A DNA stretch of 64,000 bases from Vibrio artabrorum (GTDB lineage Bacteria; Pseudomonadota; Gammaproteobacteria; Enterobacterales; Vibrionaceae): positions 2,294,001-2,358,000 of the forward strand of contig NZ_AP025458.1 of NCBI RefSeq assembly GCF_024347295.1, written 5' to 3'. Shown here one piece after another: positions 29,030 to 37,107 of this stretch. The notes under the pieces are model-generated. The model was not told the origin of the DNA. It made no database searches and saw only the letters and a program-made list of their open reading frames with translations. Position 1 is the stretch's first letter, and every line of letters begins with the position of its first letter. Both the position numbers and the translations under genes were made by a program.

Positions 29030-30319
29030 TTAAGCGAAAATGTATTTAATAATAAAGATAACCGACATTACCCACACAGCAGGAGAAACGTCACGACCTT
29101 TACCGCTTAACAACTTAATTGCAGCATAAGCGATGAAACCCAGTGAAATACCCTCAGCAATAGAGTATGTCAGAGGCATAAGCAGACATGTTACCACGAC
29201 TGGTGCAGCTTCTGTAAGATCACGCCAATCAATACCGACTAAACCAGACATCATTAGAATGGCGACATAGAAAAGCGCACCGGATGTAGCGTAAGCTGGG
29301 ATCATACCGGCCAATGGTGAGAAGAAAAGAGCCAATAGGAATAAGATACCAACCACCACTGCGGTTAGACCGGTACGGCCACCTTCAGCGACACCAGCCA
29401 CACTTTCAACGTATGAGGTGGTATTGGATGTACCCAGCAGAGCACCAATAGACGTTGCCGTTGAGTCTGCAAGTAGTGCTTTATTCAAGCGCGGTAGCTT
29501 ACCGTCTTCTTTGATTAAATTGGCTTTCGTTGCAACCCCCACCAAAGTACCCGCAGTATCAAACAAATCAACGAATAAGAACGCGAATATCACTGAAACC
29601 ATGCCGATATCAAATATAGCCGAGAAATCAAGCTGCAAAAATGTTGGAGCTAAACTTGGCGGTGTAGACATAATGCCGCCATATTGAACATCACCAACCG
29701 CAACACCGATCACGGTAATAGCAAGAATGGCAATCATTACCGCACCTTTCACTCCGCGGTGAACCAGAGCAACAGTAAGGAAGAAACCCAGAGCGCCTAG
29801 GATTGGAGCAATCGCCGTAATATCACCCAGTGAGACTTTCGTTGCAGGGTTAGACACCACGATACCAGCATTACTAAGCGCAATAAACGCAAGGAAAAGG
29901 CCGATACCAGCCGATATACCAACACGCAGTGACATAGGAATCGAATTGATGATCCATTCACGGATCTTAAAGAGGCTTAAGAAAATGAAGATGACGCCGG
30001 AAACGAAAACCGCCGCCAAAGCAACTTGCCACGTATAACCCATTCCCATCACAACAGCATAAGTAAAGAACGCGTTCAGCCCCATACCTGGAGCTTGAGC
30101 AATAGGGTAATTCGCAACAAAGCCCATAATGAAACAGCCAATAGCAGCCGCTAAACAGGTTGCGACAAAGACAGCGCCATGGTCCATACCTGCATCAGAT
30201 AGAATCATTGGGTTTACAAAAATGATGTAAGCCATTGTTAGGAAGGTTGTCAGGCCTGCGATGATTTCAGTATGGACATTTGTGCCATTTTCACTGAGTT
30301 TGAATAGCTTTTCGAGCAT
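29030..30319 (-). CDS. NCS2 / AzgA-type purine permease
   Basis: A 429-residue inner-membrane transporter with about twelve to fourteen hydrophobic segments, of the AzgA-like branch of NCS2 (hypoxanthine/adenine/guanine:H+ symporters such as E. coli AdeP/GhxP). Signature segments are NVHTEIIAGLTTFLTMAYIIFVNPMILSDAGMD, APGMGLNAFFTYAVV, FAFLFVDLFDTAGTLVGV and GTSNTTSYVESVAGVAEGGRTG. Exact substrate specificity cannot be read from sequence. A perfect PurR-type operator lies 23-38 bp upstream, supporting a purine role. It sits between gpt and pepD, which are adjacent in E. coli. Confidence 0.92.
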   Translation of the reverse strand: MLEKLFKLSENGTNVHTEIIAGLTTFLTMAYIIFVNPMILSDAGMDHGAVFVATCLAAAIGCFIMGFVANYPIAQAPGMGLNAFFTYAVVMGMGYTWQVALAAVFVSGVIFIFLSLFKIREWIINSIPMSLRVGISAGIGLFLAFIALSNAGIVVSNPATKVSLGDITAIAPILGALGFFLTVALVHRGVKGAVMIAILAITVIGVAVGDVQYGGIMSTPPSLAPTFLQLDFSAIFDIGMVSVIFAFLFVDLFDTAGTLVGVATKANLIKEDGKLPRLNKALLADSTATSIGALLGTSNTTSYVESVAGVAEGGRTGLTAVVVGILFLLALFFSPLAGMIPAYATSGALFYVAILMMSGLVGIDWRDLTEAAPVVVTCLLMPLTYSIAEGISLGFIAYAAIKLLSGKGRDVSPAVWVMSVIFIIKYIFA

Positions 30320-30341
30320 TTTCGAATCCTATATGGGTAAG

Positions 30342-30369
30342 AAGTAAACGGTTGCGTAAACGATTGGCC
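30342..30369 (-). promoter_or_regulatory. PurR-type operators upstream of the purine permease
   Basis: On the minus strand 30357-30342 reads ACGCAACCGTTTACTT, matching every fixed position of the E. coli PurR consensus ANGCAANCGNTTNCNT. An overlapping weaker copy, GGCCAATCGTTTACGC, occupies 30369-30354. The location just upstream of the start codon suits repression of the permease by PurR when purines are plentiful. Confidence 0.7.
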
Positions 30370-30728
30370 GTGATTATAAAGTTATCAAATAACAAATTCT
30401 AGATAGAATTAGGGCTCTAAACGATATTTATCAAAATAGTATCGACATCAAAGTGATAAAAAAAACAAGCTATAAAAACATTAACCATTAAAAACAAATA
30501 ATTAAAATAGTAGGCGACGATAAAGTCACTTGATTATCATTTCGAAAAAATGCCATTTTTATTGAAAATCCTTTGATTAAATTTTCAGTTTATACCGGCA
30601 AGAACTGGTCATTTTTCAACATAATTAGTTATAAAGTGAAAATTAACGATTTGACGTTAGAAAAACAACCGCAGTGAGTGGTAGAGAAATGACAAATGGA
30701 GAGAGTGGAAAGTGGCAGGCAAAAAAAA

Positions 30729-30750
30729 CGCCACTCAAAAATGAGTGGCG
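30729..30750 (-). terminator. Terminator of the small minus-strand transcript
   Basis: Perfect 9-bp stem CGCCACTCA / TGAGTGGCG with a 4-base loop, followed on the minus strand by eight Ts. It lies about 410 bp upstream of the permease start and so cannot belong to that gene. It is the expected 3' end of the small unit starting near 31023. Confidence 0.82.
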
Positions 30751-30828
30751 GTAGAATCTGTCAACCAAGGGTTGTAAAAAAATTCCAATATTAGGGGTGA
30801 ACAAACTGTTCAAGTCACATGCGTTGGT

Positions 30829-30915
30829 TTAGTAACCAAAGCTTGTTGGGTATGCAAAGTTGCTAGTATAAACCGAGCTGTTAATCCAGAACATTGCAGA
30901 TGGTAAACCTTTCAT
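30829..30915 (-). CDS. Putative 28-residue small protein
   Basis: ATG at 30915 with a good ribosome binding site (AAGGTGAT, ending about five bases before the ATG) and a TAA stop at 30829-30831. The peptide begins MKGLPSAMFWINSSVY and ends PTSFGY. It is rich in S, Y, F, N and W, with no charged stretch, transmembrane helix or signal peptide. A promoter about 115 bp upstream and an intrinsic terminator about 80 bp downstream frame it as a separate ~300-nt transcription unit. I do not recognise the peptide. It could be a functional microprotein, a leader peptide, or the coding part of a dual-function small RNA. Confidence 0.5.
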   Translation of the reverse strand: MKGLPSAMFWINSSVYTSNFAYPTSFGY

Positions 30916-31029
30916 AACTATCACCTTAGTAAATCAATAAAAAACGAATATGATTTCTCAGTTCCTTGGAGGCGATAAAACGGACTCATCCTTTGAGCAT
31001 TTACTCTTCACTTCAGAAGTTGGTTACTA

Positions 31030-31057
31030 ATATACCACTAAGAAAAAAGATTACAAC
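31030..31057 (-). promoter_or_regulatory. Promoter of the small minus-strand transcript
   Basis: On the minus strand TTGTAA (31057-31052), a 16-base spacer and TATATT (31035-31030). Predicted start near 31023, giving a 5' leader of about 108 nt before the 28-codon frame. The leader contains a small CTCA/TGAG hairpin. Confidence 0.55.
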
Positions 31058-31370
31058 AACTTTCCGTTCAACTTCACACTTTTGATATAAATGATTATTT
31101 ATACAACTGAATTAAGTAATTAAATTACAAAATTGTTTTTAAATTACCTGTCAACCCAGCAATATTAAGCATACAAATGCGTATTTGTAATCAAGTAAAC
31201 AAACTGGCGTTTAAAAATTGAGGTGTCTGAGGCTTAGAAGCACTACTCGTAAAAACACGCAAGTGGTATGCTGTTGCCATTAAAGCAGACCTATATTTTA
31301 GATTTTTGTTCTAATTTATCATCCATTGAAACTCTAAATATATGGCAATCAAATAAAAAAGGAGTCATCC

Positions 31371-32843
31371 GTGTCTGAATTCCACTCTGAGATCAGTAAA
31401 TTATCCCCTGCCCCTATTTGGCAGTTTTTCGATAAAATTTGTTCAATCCCACACCCATCGAAACAGGAAGAAGAGCTTGCTCAATACATTGTTACTTGGG
31501 CAACAGAGCAAGGCCTAGATGTACGTCGCGACCCAACGGGCAACGTATTCATCAAAAAGCCAGCAACGGCGGGTATGGAAAACAAAAAAGGTGTGGTGCT
31601 ACAAGCTCACATCGATATGGTTCCACAAAAGAACGAAGACACCGTTCATGACTTCGCTAAAGATCCAATCCAACCATACATTGATGGTGAGTGGGTTACC
31701 GCTAAAGGCACAACGCTTGGCGCTGACAACGGCATGGGCATGGCTTCTTGCCTAGCGGTTCTTGCTTCAAACGAAATCCAACACGGTCCTATCGAAGTTC
31801 TACTCACCGTCGATGAAGAAGCAGGCATGACGGGTGCTTTCGGTCTTGAAGCGGGTTGGTTAGAAGGCGATATCCTTCTTAACACCGATTCAGAGCAAGA
31901 AGGCGAAGTGTACATGGGTTGTGCTGGCGGCATCGACGGTACAATGACATTTGAAATTGCACGTAACGCCATTCCAGCTGACTTCGTCACACGTAAGCTA
32001 ACGCTAAAAGGCCTAAAAGGCGGTCACTCTGGTTGTGATATCCACACCGGTCGTGCAAACGCAAACAAACTGCTTGCTCGCTTCCTAGCGGGTCACGCAA
32101 AAGAGCTAGACCTTCGCATCGTCGAATTCAAAGGGGGCAGCCTTCGTAACGCGATCCCTCGTGAAGGTTTCGTCACGGTTGCTGTTCCTTCTGCAAACCA
32201 AGAGAAGCTGGCTTCACTATATAACGACTACACTGAGCTGCTTTCAACAGAGCTAGGTAAAGTAGAAGACAGCATCGTGACTTTCAATGAAGAAGCGTCT
32301 GTAGAAATGGGCGCACTTGCGTCAGCAGACCAAGCTCGCTTCATCGCGGCACTTAACGCCTGTCCAAACGGCGTGATTCGCATGAGTGACGAGATTGAAG
32401 GTGTTGTTGAAACGTCTCTAAATGTAGGGGTTATCACAACAGAAGAGAACTCAATCACGGTGCTTTGCCTGATCCGTTCTCTTATTGACTCCGGCCGTAG
32501 CCAGGTTGAAAGTATGTTGAACTCAGTAGCAGAACTGGCAGGTGCTAACATCGCGTTTTCTGGTGCTTACCCAGGTTGGAAACCAGACGCAGATTCAGAG
32601 ATCATGCATATCTTCCGCGATATGTACCAAGGGATCTACGGTCACAAACCAAACATCATGGTGATCCATGCTGGTCTTGAGTGTGGTCTGTTCAAAGAAC
32701 CTTACCCGAACATGGATATGGTCTCTTTCGGCCCAACCATCAAGTTCCCACACTCTCCTGATGAAAAGGTGAAGATCGATACTGTTGAGCTGTTCTGGGA
32801 CCAAATGGTTGCATTGCTTGAAGCGATCCCAGAAAAAGCATAA
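31371..32843 (+). CDS. pepD: Aminoacyl-histidine dipeptidase PepD
   Basis: A 490-residue M20-family zinc dipeptidase (E. coli PepD 485) that splits Xaa-His dipeptides such as carnosine. Metal-binding segments are visible: VLQAHIDMVPQKN, GADNGMGMASCLAVL and LTVDEEAGMTGAFGL, with LKGGHSGCDIHTGRANA in the dimerisation/lid region. The start is a GTG at 31371 with an AAGGAG ribosome binding site eight bases upstream, giving the family N-terminus (SEFHSEISKLSPAPIWQFFDKICSIPHPS). It is transcribed divergently from the gpt-permease group, as pepD is from gpt in E. coli, and ends at a hairpin terminator. Confidence 0.96.
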   Translation: MSEFHSEISKLSPAPIWQFFDKICSIPHPSKQEEELAQYIVTWATEQGLDVRRDPTGNVFIKKPATAGMENKKGVVLQAHIDMVPQKNEDTVHDFAKDPIQPYIDGEWVTAKGTTLGADNGMGMASCLAVLASNEIQHGPIEVLLTVDEEAGMTGAFGLEAGWLEGDILLNTDSEQEGEVYMGCAGGIDGTMTFEIARNAIPADFVTRKLTLKGLKGGHSGCDIHTGRANANKLLARFLAGHAKELDLRIVEFKGGSLRNAIPREGFVTVAVPSANQEKLASLYNDYTELLSTELGKVEDSIVTFNEEASVEMGALASADQARFIAALNACPNGVIRMSDEIEGVVETSLNVGVITTEENSITVLCLIRSLIDSGRSQVESMLNSVAELAGANIAFSGAYPGWKPDADSEIMHIFRDMYQGIYGHKPNIMVIHAGLECGLFKEPYPNMDMVSFGPTIKFPHSPDEKVKIDTVELFWDQMVALLEAIPEKA

Positions 32844-32910
32844 TTCGATAAGCTATCGTCTTTTTCAATAAATGATGTTGTCAGCAAACATCGCTTATCG
32901 ACACAAAATA

Positions 32911-32939
32911 AAACAGGTACTCAATGAGTACCTGTTTTT
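32911..32939. terminator. Bidirectional terminator between pepD and the DUF3332 gene
   Basis: Perfect 12-bp stem AAACAGGTACTC / GAGTACCTGTTT with a 3-base loop, flanked by A and T runs. It lies between two convergent genes and can serve both. Confidence 0.85.
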
Positions 32940-32960
32940 GTATCTCGATCAGATAAACGC

Positions 32961-33500
32961 TCAAGCGCGTGAAGCTGCGTAACTTTCTAGCTCATCAATC
33001 GATGTCTGCGCAACAACTTCTCCATCGATGAAATACGTCACCATCTCACCGTCACGAACACCAATCAAGGTCGCTCGCTCACCAGATTGGTAAGTAATGT
33101 CCATTTGGATAGTATTCTCATCAATCTGCTGCATTTGACCTTTCTTAATCATATTGGTACGAGTGATAGGGCCGACAGGCGCTTCAGTCAATGACTTATC
33201 TAGATGATGGTTAATATCAAGGTAAGTATCCATCTTTGCATCAAAAATATGTGGAGAACCCGTTAGTGGGTTGCTACCCGTCCAAAACTCTAGTGAGTTA
33301 AATACCAAATAGTCGGCTGCAACAGTAAGACCATAAGCAGGCGCTAGTAGCATGTTTAATCCACCACGAGCGTAGCGGTTATCAACAGCTTTAAGGTTAA
33401 ACTTCATTAAGTACCCGGTAACAGCATTACTACCGACACAACCAGACAGCGCGACAGAAACCGCTGCTAATGCAACGATTTTTGTAATTGTTTTTTTCAT
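32961..33500 (-). CDS. DUF3332 lipoprotein
   Basis: A 179-residue protein starting MKKTITKIVALAAVSVALSGCVGSNAV, a lipoprotein signal peptide with the lipobox LSGC and mature cysteine at residue 20. A serine at +3 and no aspartate at +2 fit outer-membrane sorting. The body (GYLMKFNLKAVDNRYARGGLNMLLAPAYGL) matches the DUF3332 family of unknown function, common in Vibrio. An in-frame ATG two codons upstream (33506) is an alternative start; I prefer 33500 because the nearest purine-rich element is at the right distance. It is monocistronic. Confidence 0.83.
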   Translation of the reverse strand: MKKTITKIVALAAVSVALSGCVGSNAVTGYLMKFNLKAVDNRYARGGLNMLLAPAYGLTVAADYLVFNSLEFWTGSNPLTGSPHIFDAKMDTYLDINHHLDKSLTEAPVGPITRTNMIKKGQMQQIDENTIQMDITYQSGERATLIGVRDGEMVTYFIDGEVVAQTSIDELESYAASRA

Positions 33501-33769
33501 TTTCATCTCAATATTTAAATTTGGCTGCCAAAAATGGCGATGGATACTATCAATCCACCTAACGGCAAATATCATTAAAAAAACAGAGTATTGTCAGAAA
33601 AATGCCAATTTAAAACGAACTCAAATGGTCAAAATAGAAAAGAGAAACCAATCTTACTCCCCTTCCATAAAAAACTTTTGTCGTGACCGCAAAGTGATTG
33701 ATTCGTACTAAAAATCAACGGTTGCTACATTCCGTGTTAATGAATTATCACCCTGTTGAGACCCCCTAA

Positions 33770-34816
33770 ATGGCAAGACTAAAACCTAATCAACCATTCG
33801 AATTACTTGGTTATACTGTTCAGCCAGGACAACGAATGGAGATAGAACTACAAGCAGCTCAGCTGTACACACACTCTCCACTTTCGATCCCGATTGAAAT
33901 CATTCACGGTCGCCAAGCTGGCCCGACCCTTATGGTCAATGCAGCGATCCATGGCGATGAGCTAAACGGTGTCGAGATTGCACGACAATTAACGAATGCC
34001 ATTGAACCAAAGAAATTAAAAGGTACATTGATTATTGTGCCGATTGTTAATGTGTTTGGCTTCATCCATAAGTCTCGCTACCTGCCAGACCGTCGTGATC
34101 TAAACCGTTGTTTCCCTGGTAGTGAAAAAGGCTCATTGACATCACGTATCGCTTACACCTTCTTCGAAAACGTAGCGAAGCACTGTGATTATATTTTGGA
34201 TCTACACACGGGGGCGATTCACCGTACCAATCTGCCGCAGATCCGAGCAAATCTATCGAACCCTGAAACACTGCGTATCGCAAAAGCATTCGCAACCCCC
34301 GTCATTATTGACTCGCCACTGCGTGACGGTTCACTGCGTAGCGAAGCGGAAAAGCTGGGGATTCCAGTATTAACTTACGAAGGTGGTGAAGCGCTGCGTT
34401 TTGATCACCTAGCGATTCGTGCGGGTTACCTTGGCGTGCATCAAGTCATGAAAGAGATCGGCATGCTACGCCCTAACCGTAAAAAGTTACCAGAGCCAGT
34501 ATTAAGTAAATCGACCAGTTGGCTCCGCGCTGAATCAGACGGTATTTTGCGTAATATGGTAGGACTTGGCGAACAGGTTGAAGCAGGACAAACTCTCGCT
34601 TATATCAGTTCACCTCTGGGGCACGAAGAAAGCCAAGTGATCACCACCAAAGGCGGAATCGTGATTGGTCAGCAAACTCTCCCCTTAGTCAATGAAGGTG
34701 ATGCGATATTCCACATCGCTTACTTTAAACAAGACGATGATGAAGTGGGCCAATCTGTAGAAAGTTATATTGAAGAAGTAGCAGAAGACGATTGGTTAAC
34801 AGCACTGAACAACTGA
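33770..34816 (+). CDS. Succinylglutamate desuccinylase / aspartoacylase family protein
   Basis: A 348-residue M14-like zinc protein. The zinc ligands appear in NAAIHGDELNGVEIARQL (His...Glu) and YILDLHTGAIHRTN (His), with substrate-binding SRYLPDRRDLNRCFPG. The C-terminal region (about 245-310: GILRNMVGLGEQVEAGQTLAYISSPLG) resembles a biotinyl/lipoyl-like barrel found in this subgroup. Members remove acyl groups from amino acids, but the substrate here is unknown. It does not lie in an arginine catabolism (ast) operon. It stands alone, followed by its own terminator. Confidence 0.87.
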   Translation: MARLKPNQPFELLGYTVQPGQRMEIELQAAQLYTHSPLSIPIEIIHGRQAGPTLMVNAAIHGDELNGVEIARQLTNAIEPKKLKGTLIIVPIVNVFGFIHKSRYLPDRRDLNRCFPGSEKGSLTSRIAYTFFENVAKHCDYILDLHTGAIHRTNLPQIRANLSNPETLRIAKAFATPVIIDSPLRDGSLRSEAEKLGIPVLTYEGGEALRFDHLAIRAGYLGVHQVMKEIGMLRPNRKKLPEPVLSKSTSWLRAESDGILRNMVGLGEQVEAGQTLAYISSPLGHEESQVITTKGGIVIGQQTLPLVNEGDAIFHIAYFKQDDDEVGQSVESYIEEVAEDDWLTALNN

Positions 34817-34873
34817 GAATCCTAACGCATGCTTGGACAAGTTCGCAGTGAAAGACTCCAAGTATTTAAAGTA

Positions 34874-34912
34874 AAAAGCCCCAATGATAGTTGCCTATCT
34901 TGGGGCCTTTTT
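34874..34912 (+). terminator. Terminator after the desuccinylase-like gene
   Basis: Long hairpin AAAAAGCCCCAATGATAG / CTATCTTGGGGCCTTTTT (with mismatches near the middle and base) followed by ATTATT. It separates the gene from the convergent DUF3622 gene. Confidence 0.8.
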
Positions 34913-34964
34913 ATTATTCCCTTATCTTAAAATTAAGGGAACAATCAATTTGTCATGCACTGAA

Positions 34965-35279
34965 TTACTCAGCGTCTTCCTCTTCGGCACGCGCTTTAGC
35001 ACGAGCTTCACGAGCTTGTTCTGCTTTAAGCTCTTTAGTGTGACGTAGTTCGTCACGCTCTTTGCGCTGCTCTGATTTACGTTCGTTACGTTCAGCTTGG
35101 TTAGCGATGAAAGAGGCGAGCTCTTTTTCTGCCCACTCTTGCGCTAGAGCTTCGGTTTCGAAACCAGACTCACGCTTAGATACCGTTGTGCTGCGAGATG
35201 TCACTTGACGAGTAATCTCTGCGCACCAACCGTTGCGTTTTTCTGTTAGGCGGATATCAAATTTTTTGTTCTTAGACAT
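34965..35279 (-). CDS. DUF3622 protein
   Basis: A 104-residue protein. The N-terminal part (KFDIRLTEKRNGWCAEITRQVTSRSTTVSKRESGFETEALAQEWAEKEL) forms the DUF3622 domain found mostly in Vibrio and Shewanella relatives. From about residue 58 it turns into a highly charged Arg/Lys/Glu helix with alanine-rich end. No signal peptide or membrane segment; probably cytoplasmic, perhaps nucleic-acid binding, though the function is unknown. It is monocistronic, with two tandem palindromes upstream. Confidence 0.82.
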   Translation of the reverse strand: MSKNKKFDIRLTEKRNGWCAEITRQVTSRSTTVSKRESGFETEALAQEWAEKELASFIANQAERNERKSEQRKERDELRHTKELKAEQAREARAKARAEEEDAE

Positions 35280-35633
35280 GTTCTATTTTTCCTAAGGGAG
35301 ATCATTAAGGGATCGGTCAACTTTGATAACTCAATCTAAGTGAGCATCTTTTAACACCATCCCTTGGTAAGCGCGGTATTAGAGCACAAATCAATAAATA
35401 TTGCTGCAAATATTTGCCGCGGATCACACTCTTCAACTGCAAATCGTTTGCGGATCATTTCGATTCGCTAAGAACTCACTGATGTCACCGATTTACGAGG
35501 GCTATTCTCAATCACAGCTTAACTCATTCGCCTAAAACAGAGCTTTTTTAGCGAGATATCACAAACTTGAGAACCAACACTTCCTTTCATCATGGTTCAA
35601 GTTAATCATCGTTCAGGTTTAGGCGTGCCCCGA
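35280..35633. other. 354-bp spacer upstream of the DUF3622 gene
   Basis: No coding frame seen. It contains two similar palindromes (35406-35417 and 35439-35451). No clear terminator is visible after nnrS. Confidence 0.55.
35406..35456. promoter_or_regulatory. Tandem palindromes upstream of the DUF3622 gene
   Basis: GCAAATATTTGC (35406-35417) and GCAAATCGTTTGC (35439-35451) are two similar inverted repeats, each preceded by CT and followed by CGGATCA, so the block is also a direct repeat. The centres are about 33 bp apart, close to three turns of DNA. This arrangement is typical of paired operator sites; the cognate regulator is not identified. Confidence 0.5.
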
Positions 35634-36818
35634 TTAACCCGGGTGACCATCCACTCTTGGCGTTAACAGCATCATGCCAAATTTCCAGATAAACAGACCG
35701 AACGCTAACGTCCATAAACCCGCGCTGATGTTGACCATCTCAAATAAATACGCCGGAAATAAAGTCACACCTACACTACGAACGAGTGCCGCAATAAAAA
35801 TAGCTGAGAACGCCAAAGCCATACTCGGCCCTTTATAGATAGCACGACCGGTATGCCCTATGGTCACGCGCGTAATCATCGCCAAAATTAACCCACTCAA
35901 ACCACCAATCGCAAACAAGTGCAACATGTTATGGCTCGCGAACGGGTTGTCTAATAAACCACGTAATAGCAAACTGAGAGGGATACAAAGGTAAGCCGCA
36001 TGCAGTGACCACACCAAAGGTTCTGACAGTGTCGTCCACGGTTTCCAGCGAATGAAGCGTACCAATTGAGCCACCCCTGCAAATACCATCAACTCATGAC
36101 CAACTTGAGCAAAAGTCAATGGGAAGAAGCTCAACACAAATAACCCCACCAAAGGTAGATTGGCGAACCATTCCAACCAAACCAAGGGCTGAGCTTTTTC
36201 AAAATCAAAACGACGCGCCGTAAAGAATGGAATCACTCGTCCACCCATTACAGACAGCAGCAAGGTAAACCACCACAACATGGCCTGCCAAACGGCAGAC
36301 GATGGGAATGGAGGCATCCCCTTAATGGTCGCGTAACTCGCAAAGTTCGCCACGATAGCCAATATAAACAGTGGCACAAAGAACAGGTTCTTCCAGCCTT
36401 TCGATTTAACGACTCGGAAACCCATTTCGTAAACGGCGAAGATCAAGAACAGCGCCTCAACCGACGAGATCAGCCATAACGGTGCGGGGGTCCAAAACAG
36501 AATACGAGGAGTGAGCCATAAGCCCACTAGCGCTGCCAACCGATAGTGCTTGGTTCCGTTTACCCCTGTCCACGTTTGTACCGCTGTTAACACAAAGCCG
36601 ACCACAATCGCCATCGAGAAACCAAACAGCATTTCATGCACGTGCCACCACAGTGCGGGAACTTTTAAAATCTCTGGCTGACCGTTTTGGAACATGATAA
36701 CCCAAGCCACAATCGCGATCACAGCATAGAGACTGCCTAAAAAGAAGAAAGGTCTAAACCCCAAACGAAGATAGGCAGGAATCGCCTCTTCTACACTTTT
36801 ATCTGTGATATTTAACAA
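35634..36818 (-). CDS. nnrS: NnrS family heme/copper membrane protein
   Basis: A 394-residue protein with about twelve hydrophobic segments (for example AVIAIVAWVIMF, MLFGFSMAIVVGFVLTAV, MLWWFTLLLSVMGGRVIPFFTARRF). Conserved histidines in WWHVHEMLFGFSMA and SHNMLHLFAIGGLSGLILAMITRVTIGHTGR fit the NnrS family. These proteins protect against nitric-oxide stress, in V. cholerae by limiting formation of iron complexes under NO. Family genes are usually controlled by NO-responsive regulators such as NsrR or NorR. Two inverted repeats lie just upstream. No denitrification genes are adjacent. Confidence 0.9.
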   Translation of the reverse strand: MLNITDKSVEEAIPAYLRLGFRPFFFLGSLYAVIAIVAWVIMFQNGQPEILKVPALWWHVHEMLFGFSMAIVVGFVLTAVQTWTGVNGTKHYRLAALVGLWLTPRILFWTPAPLWLISSVEALFLIFAVYEMGFRVVKSKGWKNLFFVPLFILAIVANFASYATIKGMPPFPSSAVWQAMLWWFTLLLSVMGGRVIPFFTARRFDFEKAQPLVWLEWFANLPLVGLFVLSFFPLTFAQVGHELMVFAGVAQLVRFIRWKPWTTLSEPLVWSLHAAYLCIPLSLLLRGLLDNPFASHNMLHLFAIGGLSGLILAMITRVTIGHTGRAIYKGPSMALAFSAIFIAALVRSVGVTLFPAYLFEMVNISAGLWTLAFGLFIWKFGMMLLTPRVDGHPG

Positions 36819-36861
36819 ACTCGTTCCTCATTCTCAGATAAGCGGCCAAGGTATTACCTAA

Positions 36862-36912
36862 ACCAAATTTGGTGTGCATCAAATCCGATGCAATATGCAG
36901 ATCACATTGCAT
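36862..36912. promoter_or_regulatory. Inverted repeats in the nnrS upstream region
   Basis: A perfect 12-bp palindrome ACCAAATTTGGT (36862-36873) and an inverted repeat ATGCAAT-N11-ATTGCAT (36888-36894 / 36906-36912) lie 44-94 bp upstream of the nnrS start. The second has AT-rich spaced half-sites containing GCAT as in NsrR-type operators, but it does not fully match the E. coli consensus, so the regulator is a guess. Confidence 0.45.
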
Positions 36913-37107
36913 GAAACGCGCCAATTAGATAAAACCAGTAAAAACAGCGACTCACGATATTTACTAGCCAATAAACAAGTCAAAAAAACACAACAGAAAG
37001 AGTCATAAAGACATATAGATGTATAAATAGAAACTTACTGACTTTTTGTATCTCGCCACATATAGTAAGACTAAAACTTAAATGGAAGATCTCAGACAAG
37101 GAATGCG

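Larger units (their letters stand above)
30320..31370. other. 1.05-kb intergenic region between the purine permease and pepD
   Basis: This AT-rich divergent gap contains PurR-like operators next to the permease (30342-30369), an isolated terminator (30729-30750), a 28-codon frame (30829-30915) and a sigma-70-like promoter (31030-31057), all three reading on the minus strand. The remaining sequence (30370-30720 and 31060-31330) shows no coding signal I would trust, and no riboswitch that I recognise. Confidence 0.6.

Noticed and set aside
30970..31010. Sequence GGATGAGTCCGT on the minus strand resembling a hammerhead ribozyme core
   Set aside because: The GAAA-containing partner strand and the flanking stems of a hammerhead are missing; the match is short enough to be chance.
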